Shown: positions 1 to 7,475, counted from the stretch's first letter. The stretch: 13,463 nt of DNA from Planctomycetaceae bacterium (GCA_024642765.1 JAHEAM010000022.1:2754-16216), one strand, 5' to 3'. Notes: generated from the letters alone by a model not told the origin. Translations and numbers: made by a program.

Positions 1-974
1 GCGATCGCTTGCTGGAATTTGAAAACATACCAATCAAATCGGCCAATCATTTCACGAATTTAATTTGTACGTTGCCTGAAGATTGGCCCGTTCATCTGAA
101 AATCCAAAAGAAAGACGGCCGCGAACTTGAGCTGTATGTCCGCCTCACCGGATTGCCGTATTCCAAACCACCTCGGCCCAACCTACCAGACAATCCGACG
201 CCCGAACAGAAAAAGCAACTCGAACGACAACTTGAGATTATCGATTTGCTGCGAGCGGAACCCGGCACCATTCGGAGTCAAGAAACGAATCAGTTTGCAA
301 CCCAATTGATCTGGAGGGGAATTTGCTCAAATGCCGACTCGCCTGACAATGCAATTCAAATCGTTGATCAAGTCCGACGGGATGGCAACGTGGTAGGACA
401 CTGTGAAACATTTCTAGATTTATCCGGTCGCATGCTGGTAAAATGGTCATTAGACGATGTCGAACAAACGTTCATTTGGGATGGGGAAGCATACTGGATG
501 AAGTCAGGCGACACACCCGAACAATTAACGTCAACTCAAGCTAAACTTCGACTGCCAATCGTTCAGGCCCTTGGGCAAATCACATTCAATGTTCGCGACA
601 GTGGCCTCTCCAATTTTGGCGTTTATCAACTTGACGGTTCCGACAAGTCACTGCGTCATGCCTGTTCCCGCCTCAAGTTTCTTGACCAAGATGACGATTG
701 GTTTTTCGCCTGGGTTTCGAATCCCGATTTGGCGCCGAACAACAAAACACAACTCCTAAAGGCCTCGGCAGGCCTCGACAGCGACATACAAACCGGAGCG
801 GTTGTCTTTCGCAACTGGCAACAAACGGTTGGCTGGTACTTGTCGAATTCGCGATCGTTTGTTTATGGGCTCGGGGAAACCGAATTTCTAGAGTTGAAGA
901 CGACGAACGTAAGCACGCTTGATGCCGCAGATTTTTCCGCAATATTTGATCGCGTCAAGAAGGAGCAAGAATGA
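1..974 (+). CDS. C-terminal part of a PDZ-containing (probably trypsin-like) exported protein, truncated at left edge
   Basis: The reading frame is open to the first bases of the window. A TTG at 9 is the first possible start codon, but the gene almost certainly begins upstream. The first ~45 residues look like the last part of a PDZ domain, with an LPEDWPVHLKI segment and then RELELYVRLTGLP. This is the ending seen in planctomycete PDZ proteins with an N-terminal trypsin-like domain. A charged linker (around PEQKKQLERQLE) leads into a C-terminal region of about 230 residues that I cannot assign. It is rich in predicted beta strands, with GRMLVKWSL and QTFIWDGEAYWMKSG, reminiscent of LolA/DUF1571-like folds, but this is only an impression. 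The stop overlaps the next start by four bases (ATGA, 971-974), so the two are probably translationally coupled. Whether the missing N-terminus carries an active protease cannot be seen. Confidence 0.75.
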   Translation, partial: DRLLEFENIPIKSANHFTNLICTLPEDWPVHLKIQKKDGRELELYVRLTGLPYSKPPRPNLPDNPTPEQKKQLERQLEIIDLLRAEPGTIRSQETNQFATQLIWRGICSNADSPDNAIQIVDQVRRDGNVVGHCETFLDLSGRMLVKWSLDDVEQTFIWDGEAYWMKSGDTPEQLTSTQAKLRLPIVQALGQITFNVRDSGLSNFGVYQLDGSDKSLRHACSRLKFLDQDDDWFFAWVSNPDLAPNNKTQLLKASAGLDSDIQTGAVVFRNWQQTVGWYLSNSRSFVYGLGETEFLELKTTNVSTLDAADFSAIFDRVKKEQE

Positions 975-1984
975 ACTTCCCAACTCGCTGCTTGAGTTTT
1001 TTTTGCTTTGCCTTTTTGGGAGTGTGGGCTAGTGCCCAAGAGGTCGTCCCACCCAATACTGACGGAGCTTTGATCCGTTCTATCGCCACAACACAAACGA
1101 AGCTGGTCAAGATTTTTGGCGCGTCGGCGGGACGCGTGCAAGGCTATGGCACTGGTATTATCGTTTCGTCGGATGGAATGATCGTTACCTCTCAAGGTGT
1201 TTACCTCGACGGGCCGCAAGTCAAAGTCGTATTACACGACGGCAGGGAATTTGTCGCGACGATCTTGCGACGCAATCGAACCTTGCAATTGGCATTGCTA
1301 AAAATTGAAACGGCGGATTTGTTAGCGTTTGAATTGAGCTCAGAACCGGTTGGCGAAAAAGGTGACTGGGTTCTTGCGTTTAGCAACGCGTTTCGAGTTG
1401 CAGACAAGGACGAACCGGTTTCGGTAATGATTGGGACCATCGCATTGCGTAGTTTCATTGACGCGAAACTATCCGAGCGCGATGTCGCTTATAAGGGTGA
1501 TATCGTGTTGATTGATGCGATTACCAGCAACCCTGGTGCAGCCGGTGGCGCCGTTACCGATTTGGACGGTGTATTGGTCGGTGTGATTGGGAAGATCATC
1601 AACAGCTCGGAAACGAACACTCGTCTAAACTATGCCGTGCCAAGTCACCTTGTGGCTGATTTCGTATCTGGCAAGTTGGAAGAAACAACGGAAGCGGCTG
1701 AAAGTGTTATGGCGAAACCAGCCGATCTCGGAATCAAATTGTTCGCTCTCGGCGGAAAACGAAACCCAGCGTACGTTGATCGAATTGTCGATGGTGGTCC
1801 GGCTGAAATAGCGGGCCTGGTTACTGACGACATGGTTATTTCGATTGGTGGGCAGAAAATCGGGACAGTGAAAGAGTTTGAAGCCACCGTCAAAAACTTG
1901 GTGCCCGGTGAAGAAGTGTTGATTATCGTCAAACGCGGCACACAGCTATTGAGGCTACCTATCACGCCCCGGGAGGCCAAGTAA
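971..1984 (+). CDS. HtrA/Deg-like trypsin-fold protein with C-terminal PDZ domain, catalytic triad lost (pseudoprotease)
   Basis: A 337-residue protein with a signal peptide (hydrophobic run at 8-20, cleavage likely after ASA). It has a trypsin-like HtrA domain at about 40-215 and one PDZ domain at about 252-333. The HtrA landmarks are recognisable but every catalytic position is changed. VTNNHV is VTSQGV, so His becomes Gly76. DLAVLKI is QLALLKI, so Asp becomes Gln106. NPGNSGGP is NPGAAGGA, so Ser becomes Ala191. The fold markers around these sites (YGTGIIV, ALLKI, LDGVLVGVIG) are kept, so the protein is probably folded and exported but not proteolytic. A ligand-binding, scaffold or chaperone role is inference. 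AAGGAG at 960-965 gives a good ribosome binding site five bases before the ATG. The start overlaps the upstream stop, and its own stop overlaps the next start. Confidence 0.9.
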   Translation: MNFPTRCLSFFCFAFLGVWASAQEVVPPNTDGALIRSIATTQTKLVKIFGASAGRVQGYGTGIIVSSDGMIVTSQGVYLDGPQVKVVLHDGREFVATILRRNRTLQLALLKIETADLLAFELSSEPVGEKGDWVLAFSNAFRVADKDEPVSVMIGTIALRSFIDAKLSERDVAYKGDIVLIDAITSNPGAAGGAVTDLDGVLVGVIGKIINSSETNTRLNYAVPSHLVADFVSGKLEETTEAAESVMAKPADLGIKLFALGGKRNPAYVDRIVDGGPAEIAGLVTDDMVISIGGQKIGTVKEFEATVKNLVPGEEVLIIVKRGTQLLRLPITPREAK

Positions 1985-3096
1985 TGAATGAGAAAACAAC
2001 ACACAAATTCATTTGCGTAGTCGCATTAACGCTCCTGTTTGCGAATTCAATACCAGGTCTTGGCGTCGCCCAAGAACAGAAAACAGACGGTCAACAGATC
2101 ATTGATCAATTGCGCGCCTTACAGCTTTCATCTCGAGCCTTTCGAGCAGCCGTTGCCAAAGTCGAGCCAGCTTTGGTCACAATCGAATCATTTGGCGGTT
2201 CAGGAGCGATCGCCGGTCGAATCGGCGGCATTCGCCAGCAAGGCGAAGGCAATACGACAGGCCTTTTGATCGACGACGCAGGCCATATTGTCACGAGCAC
2301 TTTTAATTTCATTCAACGTCCCCCGGTAATCACAGTGATCACGGCCGACGGAGAACGTCACGTTGCCAAGCTACTCGGCAAAGACAACACGCGAAAGCTC
2401 TGTTTATTGAAAATCGACAACCCGCCACAAAATGTGGCGTTGACCTATTCGGCCATCGACGAGATGAAAGTCGGCCAATGGACGATTTCAATTGGCGTCG
2501 GATTCGGCGACAGCAATCCAGCGATTTCCACGGGAATCCTTTCTGCGAAAAACCGAGTGGGTGGCAAGGCGATTCAGACGGACGCGAACGTTAGTCCGGC
2601 ATGCTATGGCGGGCCATTGATTGACATCGATGGCCAAGTGATGGGGATTTGCGTTCCGCTCAATCCACAATCCCAAGCAATCGGTGCCGGAGTGGAATGG
2701 TACGACTCAGGCATTGGATTTGCCATTCCATTAAAAGAGCTCGGTGACATGCTTGACCGTCTGAAAGCTGGTGAATCTATCGAGCCAGCGTTTTTAGGCA
2801 TACAGCCTCTGGCGGGCGAGCAAGAAAACGGGCTACTAATTCAGGAAGTTGTCCCCGATTCTCCCGCAAGTGCTGCTGGCCTGCAAAGCGCAGACCTATT
2901 GCTTTCACTTAATGGCGAAGCGATCACAGACATCATGAAACTAAAACAAATTCTCAGTCGCATGGAGTCAGGGCAAACTGTCAAGCTGAAATACAAAGAC
3001 GGTGCGACTGAGAAAGAACACGAAGTCGACGTGATTCTAGGCACGCCGCCGGTACCCAAAGACCAACCGCAACTGGAACCACCCGAAATCAGATAG
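1984..3096 (+). CDS. HtrA/Deg-like trypsin-fold protein with C-terminal PDZ domain, catalytic triad lost (pseudoprotease)
   Basis: A 370-residue exported protein, with a signal peptide through about residue 29 (hydrophobic VVALTLLFA, cleavage near GVAQ). A trypsin-like domain spans about 48-255 and a PDZ domain about 269-352. The tail is proline-rich. The triad is absent. The His site in VTSTFN reads Phe107, the Asp site in KLCLLKI reads Lys138, and the nucleophile loop SPACYGGPL has Tyr208 where HtrA has Ser. The flanking TDA and GGPLIDIDG segments are well kept, arguing for selection on the fold rather than decay. It is a divergent paralogue of the preceding gene, and their triads are replaced by different residues. 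GGGAGG at 1971-1976 lies seven bases before the ATG, and the start overlaps the previous stop by one base (TAATG), implying coupled translation. Substrate or partner is unknown. Confidence 0.9.
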   Translation: MNEKTTHKFICVVALTLLFANSIPGLGVAQEQKTDGQQIIDQLRALQLSSRAFRAAVAKVEPALVTIESFGGSGAIAGRIGGIRQQGEGNTTGLLIDDAGHIVTSTFNFIQRPPVITVITADGERHVAKLLGKDNTRKLCLLKIDNPPQNVALTYSAIDEMKVGQWTISIGVGFGDSNPAISTGILSAKNRVGGKAIQTDANVSPACYGGPLIDIDGQVMGICVPLNPQSQAIGAGVEWYDSGIGFAIPLKELGDMLDRLKAGESIEPAFLGIQPLAGEQENGLLIQEVVPDSPASAAGLQSADLLLSLNGEAITDIMKLKQILSRMESGQTVKLKYKDGATEKEHEVDVILGTPPVPKDQPQLEPPEIR

Positions 3097-3129
3097 CAGC
3101 GAAAAAGATCACAACCGCCTGAAGGAAGA

Positions 3130-3882
3130 TTAGACCAGCAGGCTTTCAAGCAACAGTCGCATCTTTCGCATTTCGCCCATGTGGTCGACATCCGGCTTCG
3201 GCAAAATCTCGACGACCAAGGCACGCTGATAACGCAATTGTTGCAGCAGATTGATCAACTTGCCAAAATCGATAATTCCTTGACCCACCCGAACCTGGAT
3301 TTCTTTAGTATTTGAGTCTCGCAGATAAACATTGTGAACAAACTGCAGTAGTTTCTCATAGTTGCCGGGGCGCTCGGTTTCAAAGTGGTATTGAGATGGA
3401 TCAAGTGCCAGTCCGACGCCTTTCACATGTCCGCAAATCACGGACACTTGATCGACGTCACCAGACAAATGACCATGCTGGCTACGCATTGCAACGCGCA
3501 CTCCGTGTTGTTCAGCGATTTGCGCTAGTCGTTTGAAGCGTTCGACTTCTTCGTTGAACGGAGTGCCTTGAACGCCGCTGTCTACGGTCAACGTGACAAC
3601 TTTTGTGTTCTTTGCCAATTGACAACATTTTGTGAACTGCTCGAAAAACTCTTCGCCTTCGACACCAAATCGCAGCGAATAACCTGTCAAATTGAGGCGG
3701 CGAATTGAATTACAAGTGAGCGTAGCACGGTCAAGATTTTCCATGACCTGACTAGGCTTCAAATGATTCAGATCCTCATGGATCGCAATCTCGATACTTG
3801 AATATTCCAGGTCCGCGATCTTTTCGACAGCTTCTTCAAAACTCAAATCTGGAAAACAAGCGGTTGATGCGGCGACAATCAC
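3130..3882 (-). CDS. Sugar phosphate isomerase/epimerase-like TIM-barrel protein (xylose isomerase-like family)
   Basis: A 250-residue cytoplasmic protein of the AP-endonuclease-2/xylose-isomerase-like TIM-barrel superfamily. I chose the GTG start at 3882 because AAAGGAG (complement of 3891-3897) lies eight bases upstream and the protein then begins MIVAAST, like relatives. An in-frame ATG at 3921 has no ribosome site and a TTG at 3888 is too close. Recognisable strands include SSIEIAIHED, VVTLTVDSG, GVGLALDPS, NVYLRDSN and a VRVGQG turn before ALVVEILP. Counted from the GTG, the four metal-ligand positions of active isomerases read Arg133 (usually Glu), Asp161, Tyr186 (usually His) and Glu225, so the metal site is incomplete. 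I recall planctomycete relatives with the same pattern, so this may be a subfamily trait. Substrate unknown. It is convergent with the HtrA-like run, 33 bases away. Confidence 0.85.
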   Translation of the reverse strand: MIVAASTACFPDLSFEEAVEKIADLEYSSIEIAIHEDLNHLKPSQVMENLDRATLTCNSIRRLNLTGYSLRFGVEGEEFFEQFTKCCQLAKNTKVVTLTVDSGVQGTPFNEEVERFKRLAQIAEQHGVRVAMRSQHGHLSGDVDQVSVICGHVKGVGLALDPSQYHFETERPGNYEKLLQFVHNVYLRDSNTKEIQVRVGQGIIDFGKLINLLQQLRYQRALVVEILPKPDVDHMGEMRKMRLLLESLLV

Positions 3883-4259
3883 GCGCAAAACTCCTTTATT
3901 AAGTGCACTGGATCCACGCATAACCAGAATGCAATTACGGCGACGGGATCATGAAAAATTGCGTGACAAGGGGCCACTCGTTCATGGCACCAAGCCAAAT
4001 TAACACATCGCCCCAAGCCTAAGGAACAATAGTCTCGCTTGACAATTCTGTGCTGCCAGCGCTGATTCTTTCGAGTTGGATCGAAATCTCGTAAAATCGA
4101 GCGCTCGGACGAAATGTCCCAAGAGATGAAAGCTTACGAAGCCTAGGCAGATTTGACAATCCCAATAGGATGAATGTGCTGATCACCTCCTCAAAAGGCG
4201 AGTATTCCGTTACTCTTGGCTATTCCGCACCCAAATCTGTTTTAACCACTTTCAAGAAT
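3883..4259. other. Intergenic region between divergent genes
   Basis: About 375 bases between the TIM-barrel gene (-) and the next + strand gene. It holds the AAAGGAG ribosome site for the minus-strand gene at its left end and a weak candidate + promoter near 4039. If the alternative ATG at 4170 is used, the right 90 bases are coding. No repeat, hairpin or RNA gene was recognised. Confidence 0.4.
4039..4067 (+). promoter_or_regulatory. Candidate sigma70-type promoter
   Basis: A perfect TTGACA lies at 4039-4044. Seventeen bases downstream is CTGATT (4062-4067), a poor match to TATAAT. It faces the 4260 and 4767 genes. The -35 match alone could be chance, so this is a weak call. Confidence 0.2.
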
Positions 4260-4727
4260 ATGAGCTTCGAAGACCAACTCAAAAAAGCTATCACTCGTGG
4301 CAGTCGCAGTAACGAACAAGCGAAGGAAGCCGAACGACTCAAGAAACTCTCGCAGGAAGAATTGAAGAACATTTACAACGGATTTCGACTCCAACTCAGC
4401 GAACACATCGAGCAAAACCTCGAAAAAGTCGTCAATCTAATTCCTGGCTTTCGATATGAAACAGTGTACGGCGAGCGCGGTTGGGGTGGAGCCATTTCTC
4501 GCGACGATGTTCTACGTGGCGGGACGTTTTACAGTCGACTTGAAATCACGGTGCGACCCTTTTCCGATGCCAATTTATTAGCGATTATTGGACGTGGCAC
4601 GATTCGAAATCGGGAGTTACTCAGCTGGAACCATTTTTCGGAGCTTGAAAACGTACAATTGAATTCTTTCATTGAACAGATTGACAGTTGGATTCTCCAA
4701 TATGTCGAGCAGTTTTCCAACAAATAA
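4260..4727 (+). CDS. Conserved-looking hypothetical protein, about 155 residues
   Basis: I do not know its function. From the ATG at 4260 the protein begins MSFEDQLKKAITRG. It continues with a charged helical stretch, then LQLSEHIEQNLEKVV, and then a strand-rich half containing PGFRYETVYGERGWGGAISRDDV. I recall planctomycete hypothetical proteins with this order and the same start, which is why I prefer 4260. An in-frame ATG at 4170 would add 30 residues of unremarkable sequence, and neither start has a strong ribosome site. There is no signal peptide or membrane segment, so it is probably cytoplasmic. The DUF1571 gene follows 39 bases downstream on the same strand, so the two may be co-transcribed. 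Confidence 0.7.
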   Translation: MSFEDQLKKAITRGSRSNEQAKEAERLKKLSQEELKNIYNGFRLQLSEHIEQNLEKVVNLIPGFRYETVYGERGWGGAISRDDVLRGGTFYSRLEITVRPFSDANLLAIIGRGTIRNRELLSWNHFSELENVQLNSFIEQIDSWILQYVEQFSNK

Positions 4728-4766
4728 CCAACTCGTTTCGAAGTATTCACGACAGGCAAAGCGCTG

Positions 4767-5786
4767 ATGAACAATTCTGAACATCACAGATTGCACGATG
4801 CAGAGATTCAACCTCGGCAAAATCCGCGTTGGAGTATTTTGCGTTGGGTGCTCGTATGCTGCGCGGTGGCAATCATCGGCGTTTCGTTGCTAGTGGCAGG
4901 GGCGTTCGCTTGGCAATCGATCATGGGATCGGGTGAGAGTAATCTAACAGTTCCGAATGTTGTGATTGCGTCCAGCAATGCAACCGATGGAACTTCGTCA
5001 CCTGACGCAACTTCGTTACCTGGGATTCTGGGGCAAGTTACCGAAGCAACGATTGCTTCCGCGGAGCATCCTCTTGATCCGTTTTTGGAAGTTGCCAAAT
5101 TGGCGAGAAAACAACTCTTGGATGACGTCCGAGATTACACGGCAATCATGTCGTCTGAAGTTCGGCTTGAAAATGGCAAGTTGCGCGAACCGCAAATCAT
5201 GCAAATTAAAATTCGACATCAACGGGAGGAGGACGGCAGTAAGATTCCCTTCAGTATTTACAGCAAGTTCTTAAGTCCCCCATCGGTAGCCGGCCAAGAA
5301 GTCATCTGGGTAGAAAATGCGAATGATGGCAATTTGATTGCGCATCCGCCCGGGCTCTTGAATTGGACGCGAGCCAAATTGGACCCAAACGGATCGATCG
5401 CCATGAGCGGAAACCGCCACCCCATTTACGAGATGGGAATGGCACGCTTGTTCGATCAAATGCTCACCAAGGGGACTCGTGATCGTGAGTCAAAAGACTG
5501 TGAAATAAGGGTTCAGCGCGACGCCGAAGTCAATGGCCGAAAGTGTTTGCGACTCACGATCCTCCATGAACAAAACCAACCGCCTTTCGATTTCTATCAG
5601 GCGATCATTTACGTTGATATCGAACACGCGTGGCCAATCGGTTACGAAGCGTTTGATTGGCCAACAGAACCCGGGGGCGAGCCGCTCCTTATCGAGCGGT
5701 ACTTCTATTCTGAAATAGAAATCAACAAAGGCTTCGACGATCATGATTTTGATCCCGACAACGAAGAATACAACTTTCCAGGCTAG
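4767..5786 (+). CDS. DUF1571 domain-containing protein, membrane-anchored
   Basis: A 339-residue protein. A single transmembrane helix lies at about residues 24-50 (ILRWVLVCCAVAIIGVSLLV), with the short N-terminus probably cytoplasmic. A low-complexity Ser/Thr/Pro linker at about 53-80 follows. The DUF1571 domain then covers most of the rest, with DYTAIMSSEVRLENG, FSIYSKFLSPPSVAGQEVIWV and the late IIYVDIEHAWPIGYEAFDWP. The family occurs widely in Planctomycetes and has a LolA-like beta fold. Its ligand is not established, and a lipid or envelope role is inference from the fold. AGG at 4754-4756 lies ten bases before the ATG as a modest ribosome site. The C-terminus is acidic (DDHDFDPDNEE). 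Confidence 0.85.
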   Translation: MNNSEHHRLHDAEIQPRQNPRWSILRWVLVCCAVAIIGVSLLVAGAFAWQSIMGSGESNLTVPNVVIASSNATDGTSSPDATSLPGILGQVTEATIASAEHPLDPFLEVAKLARKQLLDDVRDYTAIMSSEVRLENGKLREPQIMQIKIRHQREEDGSKIPFSIYSKFLSPPSVAGQEVIWVENANDGNLIAHPPGLLNWTRAKLDPNGSIAMSGNRHPIYEMGMARLFDQMLTKGTRDRESKDCEIRVQRDAEVNGRKCLRLTILHEQNQPPFDFYQAIIYVDIEHAWPIGYEAFDWPTEPGGEPLLIERYFYSEIEINKGFDDHDFDPDNEEYNFPG

Positions 5787-5871
5787 GTTTATTGCCCCCA
5801 GAAACTTGTAACTAATAAGCAATAAAAACTTTCTGTTTTTGATTTCAAAATTCTTTAAAAAACAAGTTCAA

Positions 5872-6360
5872 ATGAGTAACAACCCCTACTCGGCACCTGT
5901 CTCCCCAACTTCCAAATCAGGTTCGCCTAATCCTTCAATCGATTCGTCGGTCAAGCAAATACCGATTGTTGGAATCCTTATGATCGCCGCCGGCGTAATT
6001 GAACTGCTCGCGGGGATCGCTCTTGCGTCGTTTAGTTTTTTCGTTCCTCAATTGATCGCAAACCAAAACAATCCAGCGTTCAATCAAATGGACCCGCAGC
6101 AATTGGCAACACTCATGACTTGGGTTTACATTGGTATGGGTCTGCCGGCGGCATTGGCTGGCCTGCTTCGATTGGTCGCAGGAATTCAGATTTTGCGATT
6201 CAAGTCTTGGTTGTTCGGCGTGATTGCTAACTTCATGGGTCTGCTCGCCCTATCATCGTGTTACTGCACACCCATTTCCTTGGGCGTTTCTATCTACGCC
6301 TTGATTATTCTGTTTCAAAGTCCGGTAAAGCTTGAATTCGCGCGCCGCGCGGTTGTCTGA
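5872..6360 (+). CDS. Small multi-pass membrane protein with N-terminal NPYxxP motif
   Basis: A 162-residue protein starting at the ATG of MSNNPYSAP. A longer reading from a TTG at 5839 is possible but unlikely, because planctomycete membrane proteins commonly open with this NPY motif. A Ser/Pro-rich tail to about residue 25 is followed by hydrophobic segments: one near IPIVGILMIAAGVIELLAGI running into the following FFV, one near IGMGLPAALAGLLRLVAGI, and a long final stretch (WLFGVIANFMGLLALSS to ALIILF) that probably makes two passes. Between the first and second is a polar Asn/Gln-rich loop. The function is unknown. The ribosome site is weak. It lies 85 bases after the DUF1571 gene and could share its transcript. 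Confidence 0.8.
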   Translation: MSNNPYSAPVSPTSKSGSPNPSIDSSVKQIPIVGILMIAAGVIELLAGIALASFSFFVPQLIANQNNPAFNQMDPQQLATLMTWVYIGMGLPAALAGLLRLVAGIQILRFKSWLFGVIANFMGLLALSSCYCTPISLGVSIYALIILFQSPVKLEFARRAVV

Positions 6361-6740
6361 GCAACAGTCCGACTTGCGGACCTTTCGGCGGTGCTACAAA
6401 AGTAAAATTCGCAACTCTGATTACGACCGGCCATAAAGATTCGAAATTTGAGTCTAGGAATAGCGTGAGGTCTACCAGTTGCGTTACCTTTCTCGGTTGT
6501 GACGAGACAAGTAAAAATGATCCGATTGGGTAAACTCTACGACGATAACTATTTCAGAGTCCAATAAAGCGAAGGAGCGTTTCCCCAGAAAGATGGAGAT
6601 TCGGGGTTGGACTCAACCAACGTATCTTGGTAACGAATCCCAGTACAAACATTTCGGGTGGCACTGATCCATTCAGCCATTCGCGATTGAGTCGCTAACC
6701 TAGCGACCCAATCCACCACCCACTTTAGGAAACGCAAAAA
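6361..6740. other. Non-coding gap with hairpins, leader of the 6741 ORF
   Basis: I see no supported gene. A small hairpin (GTCCG/CGGAC, 6367-6381) lies just after the membrane-protein stop; it has no T-run, so it is a weak terminator candidate. The right end carries the strong leader hairpin listed separately. An antisense frame crossing the region runs into the next ORF and looks like a shadow. Confidence 0.4.
6685..6713 (+). promoter_or_regulatory. Strong hairpin in the 5' leader of the 6741 ORF
   Basis: GTCGCTA (6691-6697) and TAGCGAC (6701-6707) pair perfectly around a three-base loop. After one A/C mismatch, GATTG (6685-6689) pairs with CAATC (6709-6713), giving 12 pairs in 29 bases. 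No T-run follows, so it is not a classical terminator. It ends 13 bases before the AGGA ribosome site of the next ORF. It could be a leader structure or protein-binding palindrome; the role is inference. Confidence 0.5.
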
Positions 6741-7082
6741 ATGAATCAAAAAACTATTCGGATCGTGTCCTGCGAAACAGACGGTTCGTTGCGAGTTAAA
6801 GACTTCGAATGCCTCGACCAAGTCTCGAAGTACTACGACCAAACCGGTATTGACGATTGCAACACTGAACTGTCGCTTCGAGGATTTCCATTGTTCAAGG
6901 GTCTGATTGGCCCGATCGCCGAAGGCAAACGCATCGCTCGCTATGAAACGCCCTCCGTTTTCGAAGCGTTAACCAAAGATTGGTCACAAGTGAAAACCAA
7001 ACGTCGCCGCTCTCGCAGCAGCGTTCCATCAATGCATTTTCCAATATTGTCGCCAACCGTCATGACCTCAGAATACGTGTAA
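6741..7082 (+). CDS. Orphan hypothetical protein, 113 residues
   Basis: I do not recognise this protein. Support for it being real is an AGGAAA ribosome site at 6727-6732, nine or ten bases before the ATG, a structured leader, and balanced codon use through about residue 80. The first 75 residues look like a small soluble alpha/beta domain (TIRIVSCETDGSLRVKDFEC, then TELSLRGFPLFKGLIGPIAEG). The tail turns strongly basic at KTKRRRSRSS and then into composition unlike the rest, so a frameshift or lost end near 7000 is possible. There is no signal peptide or membrane segment. Neighbouring genes are too far away to suggest an operon. Confidence 0.5.
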   Translation: MNQKTIRIVSCETDGSLRVKDFECLDQVSKYYDQTGIDDCNTELSLRGFPLFKGLIGPIAEGKRIARYETPSVFEALTKDWSQVKTKRRRSRSSVPSMHFPILSPTVMTSEYV

Positions 7083-7167
7083 GCGTAGGGCCATCTTCGT
7101 TACTATTCGATCCATATTTGGGCGACGGGAACGATTTGACTTGGCGGATGTTGTCACAATCAGTAAA

Positions 7168-7220
7168 GGCCTCCCGATGACTTGGCAGTCACTGGCGGGA
7201 GGTCTGGGAATACGGTCCCA
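7168..7220. repeat. Compound hairpin cluster (two adjacent stem-loops)
   Basis: GGCCTCCCG (7168-7176) pairs with CGGGAGGTC (7196-7204), with one G-T wobble. Inside, TGACT (7178-7182) pairs with AGTCA (7187-7191) around a TGGC loop. Immediately after, TGGGA (7205-7209) pairs with TCCCA (7216-7220). No T-run follows. It could be a processed 3' end of the 6741 transcript, a small structured RNA or a protein-binding site. Confidence 0.5.
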
Positions 7221-7475
7221 AGACATTTCATAGCGATTCCTTCGCCCATTCGTTGTCAAGGCTAACGGAATACACCGATTTTTCGGCTAGGCACGCAGAA
7301 TTCGCTGGTGGCATCTTGCGTAAGAAATTGAACCATTTTTTGCCGAACCAATCAAAAAACCGATCCGTACATTCTCTGCCGGGACGCACCTCACTGCGAA
7401 TCGCCGAACGAAAAAGTTTCCGCGATTCCTACAACGATCAAGCGATTGTCAAACCTATCGCGTTGTGAGGATAAC

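Noticed and set aside
1..8. GCGATCGC octamer, also near 2207, resembling the cyanobacterial HIP1 repeat
   Set aside because: Only two copies noticed in the window and the protein families point to Planctomycetes, so no repeat family is claimed.
9..11. TTG at position 9 as a true gene start
   Set aside because: The frame is open to the window edge and the first residues fall inside a PDZ domain, so the gene starts outside.
5824..5840. AAAAAC/GTTTTT stem after the DUF1571 gene as a terminator
   Set aside because: Stem has a single G-C pair, so it would be too weak; treated as AT-rich background.
6549..6842. 97-residue minus-strand open frame
   Set aside because: Runs antisense into the better supported 6741 gene and crosses the hairpin at 6685-6713.
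7253..7468. Small + strand open frame in the gap before the S41 gene
   Set aside because: Non-ATG start, no ribosome site and a composition that does not look like protein.
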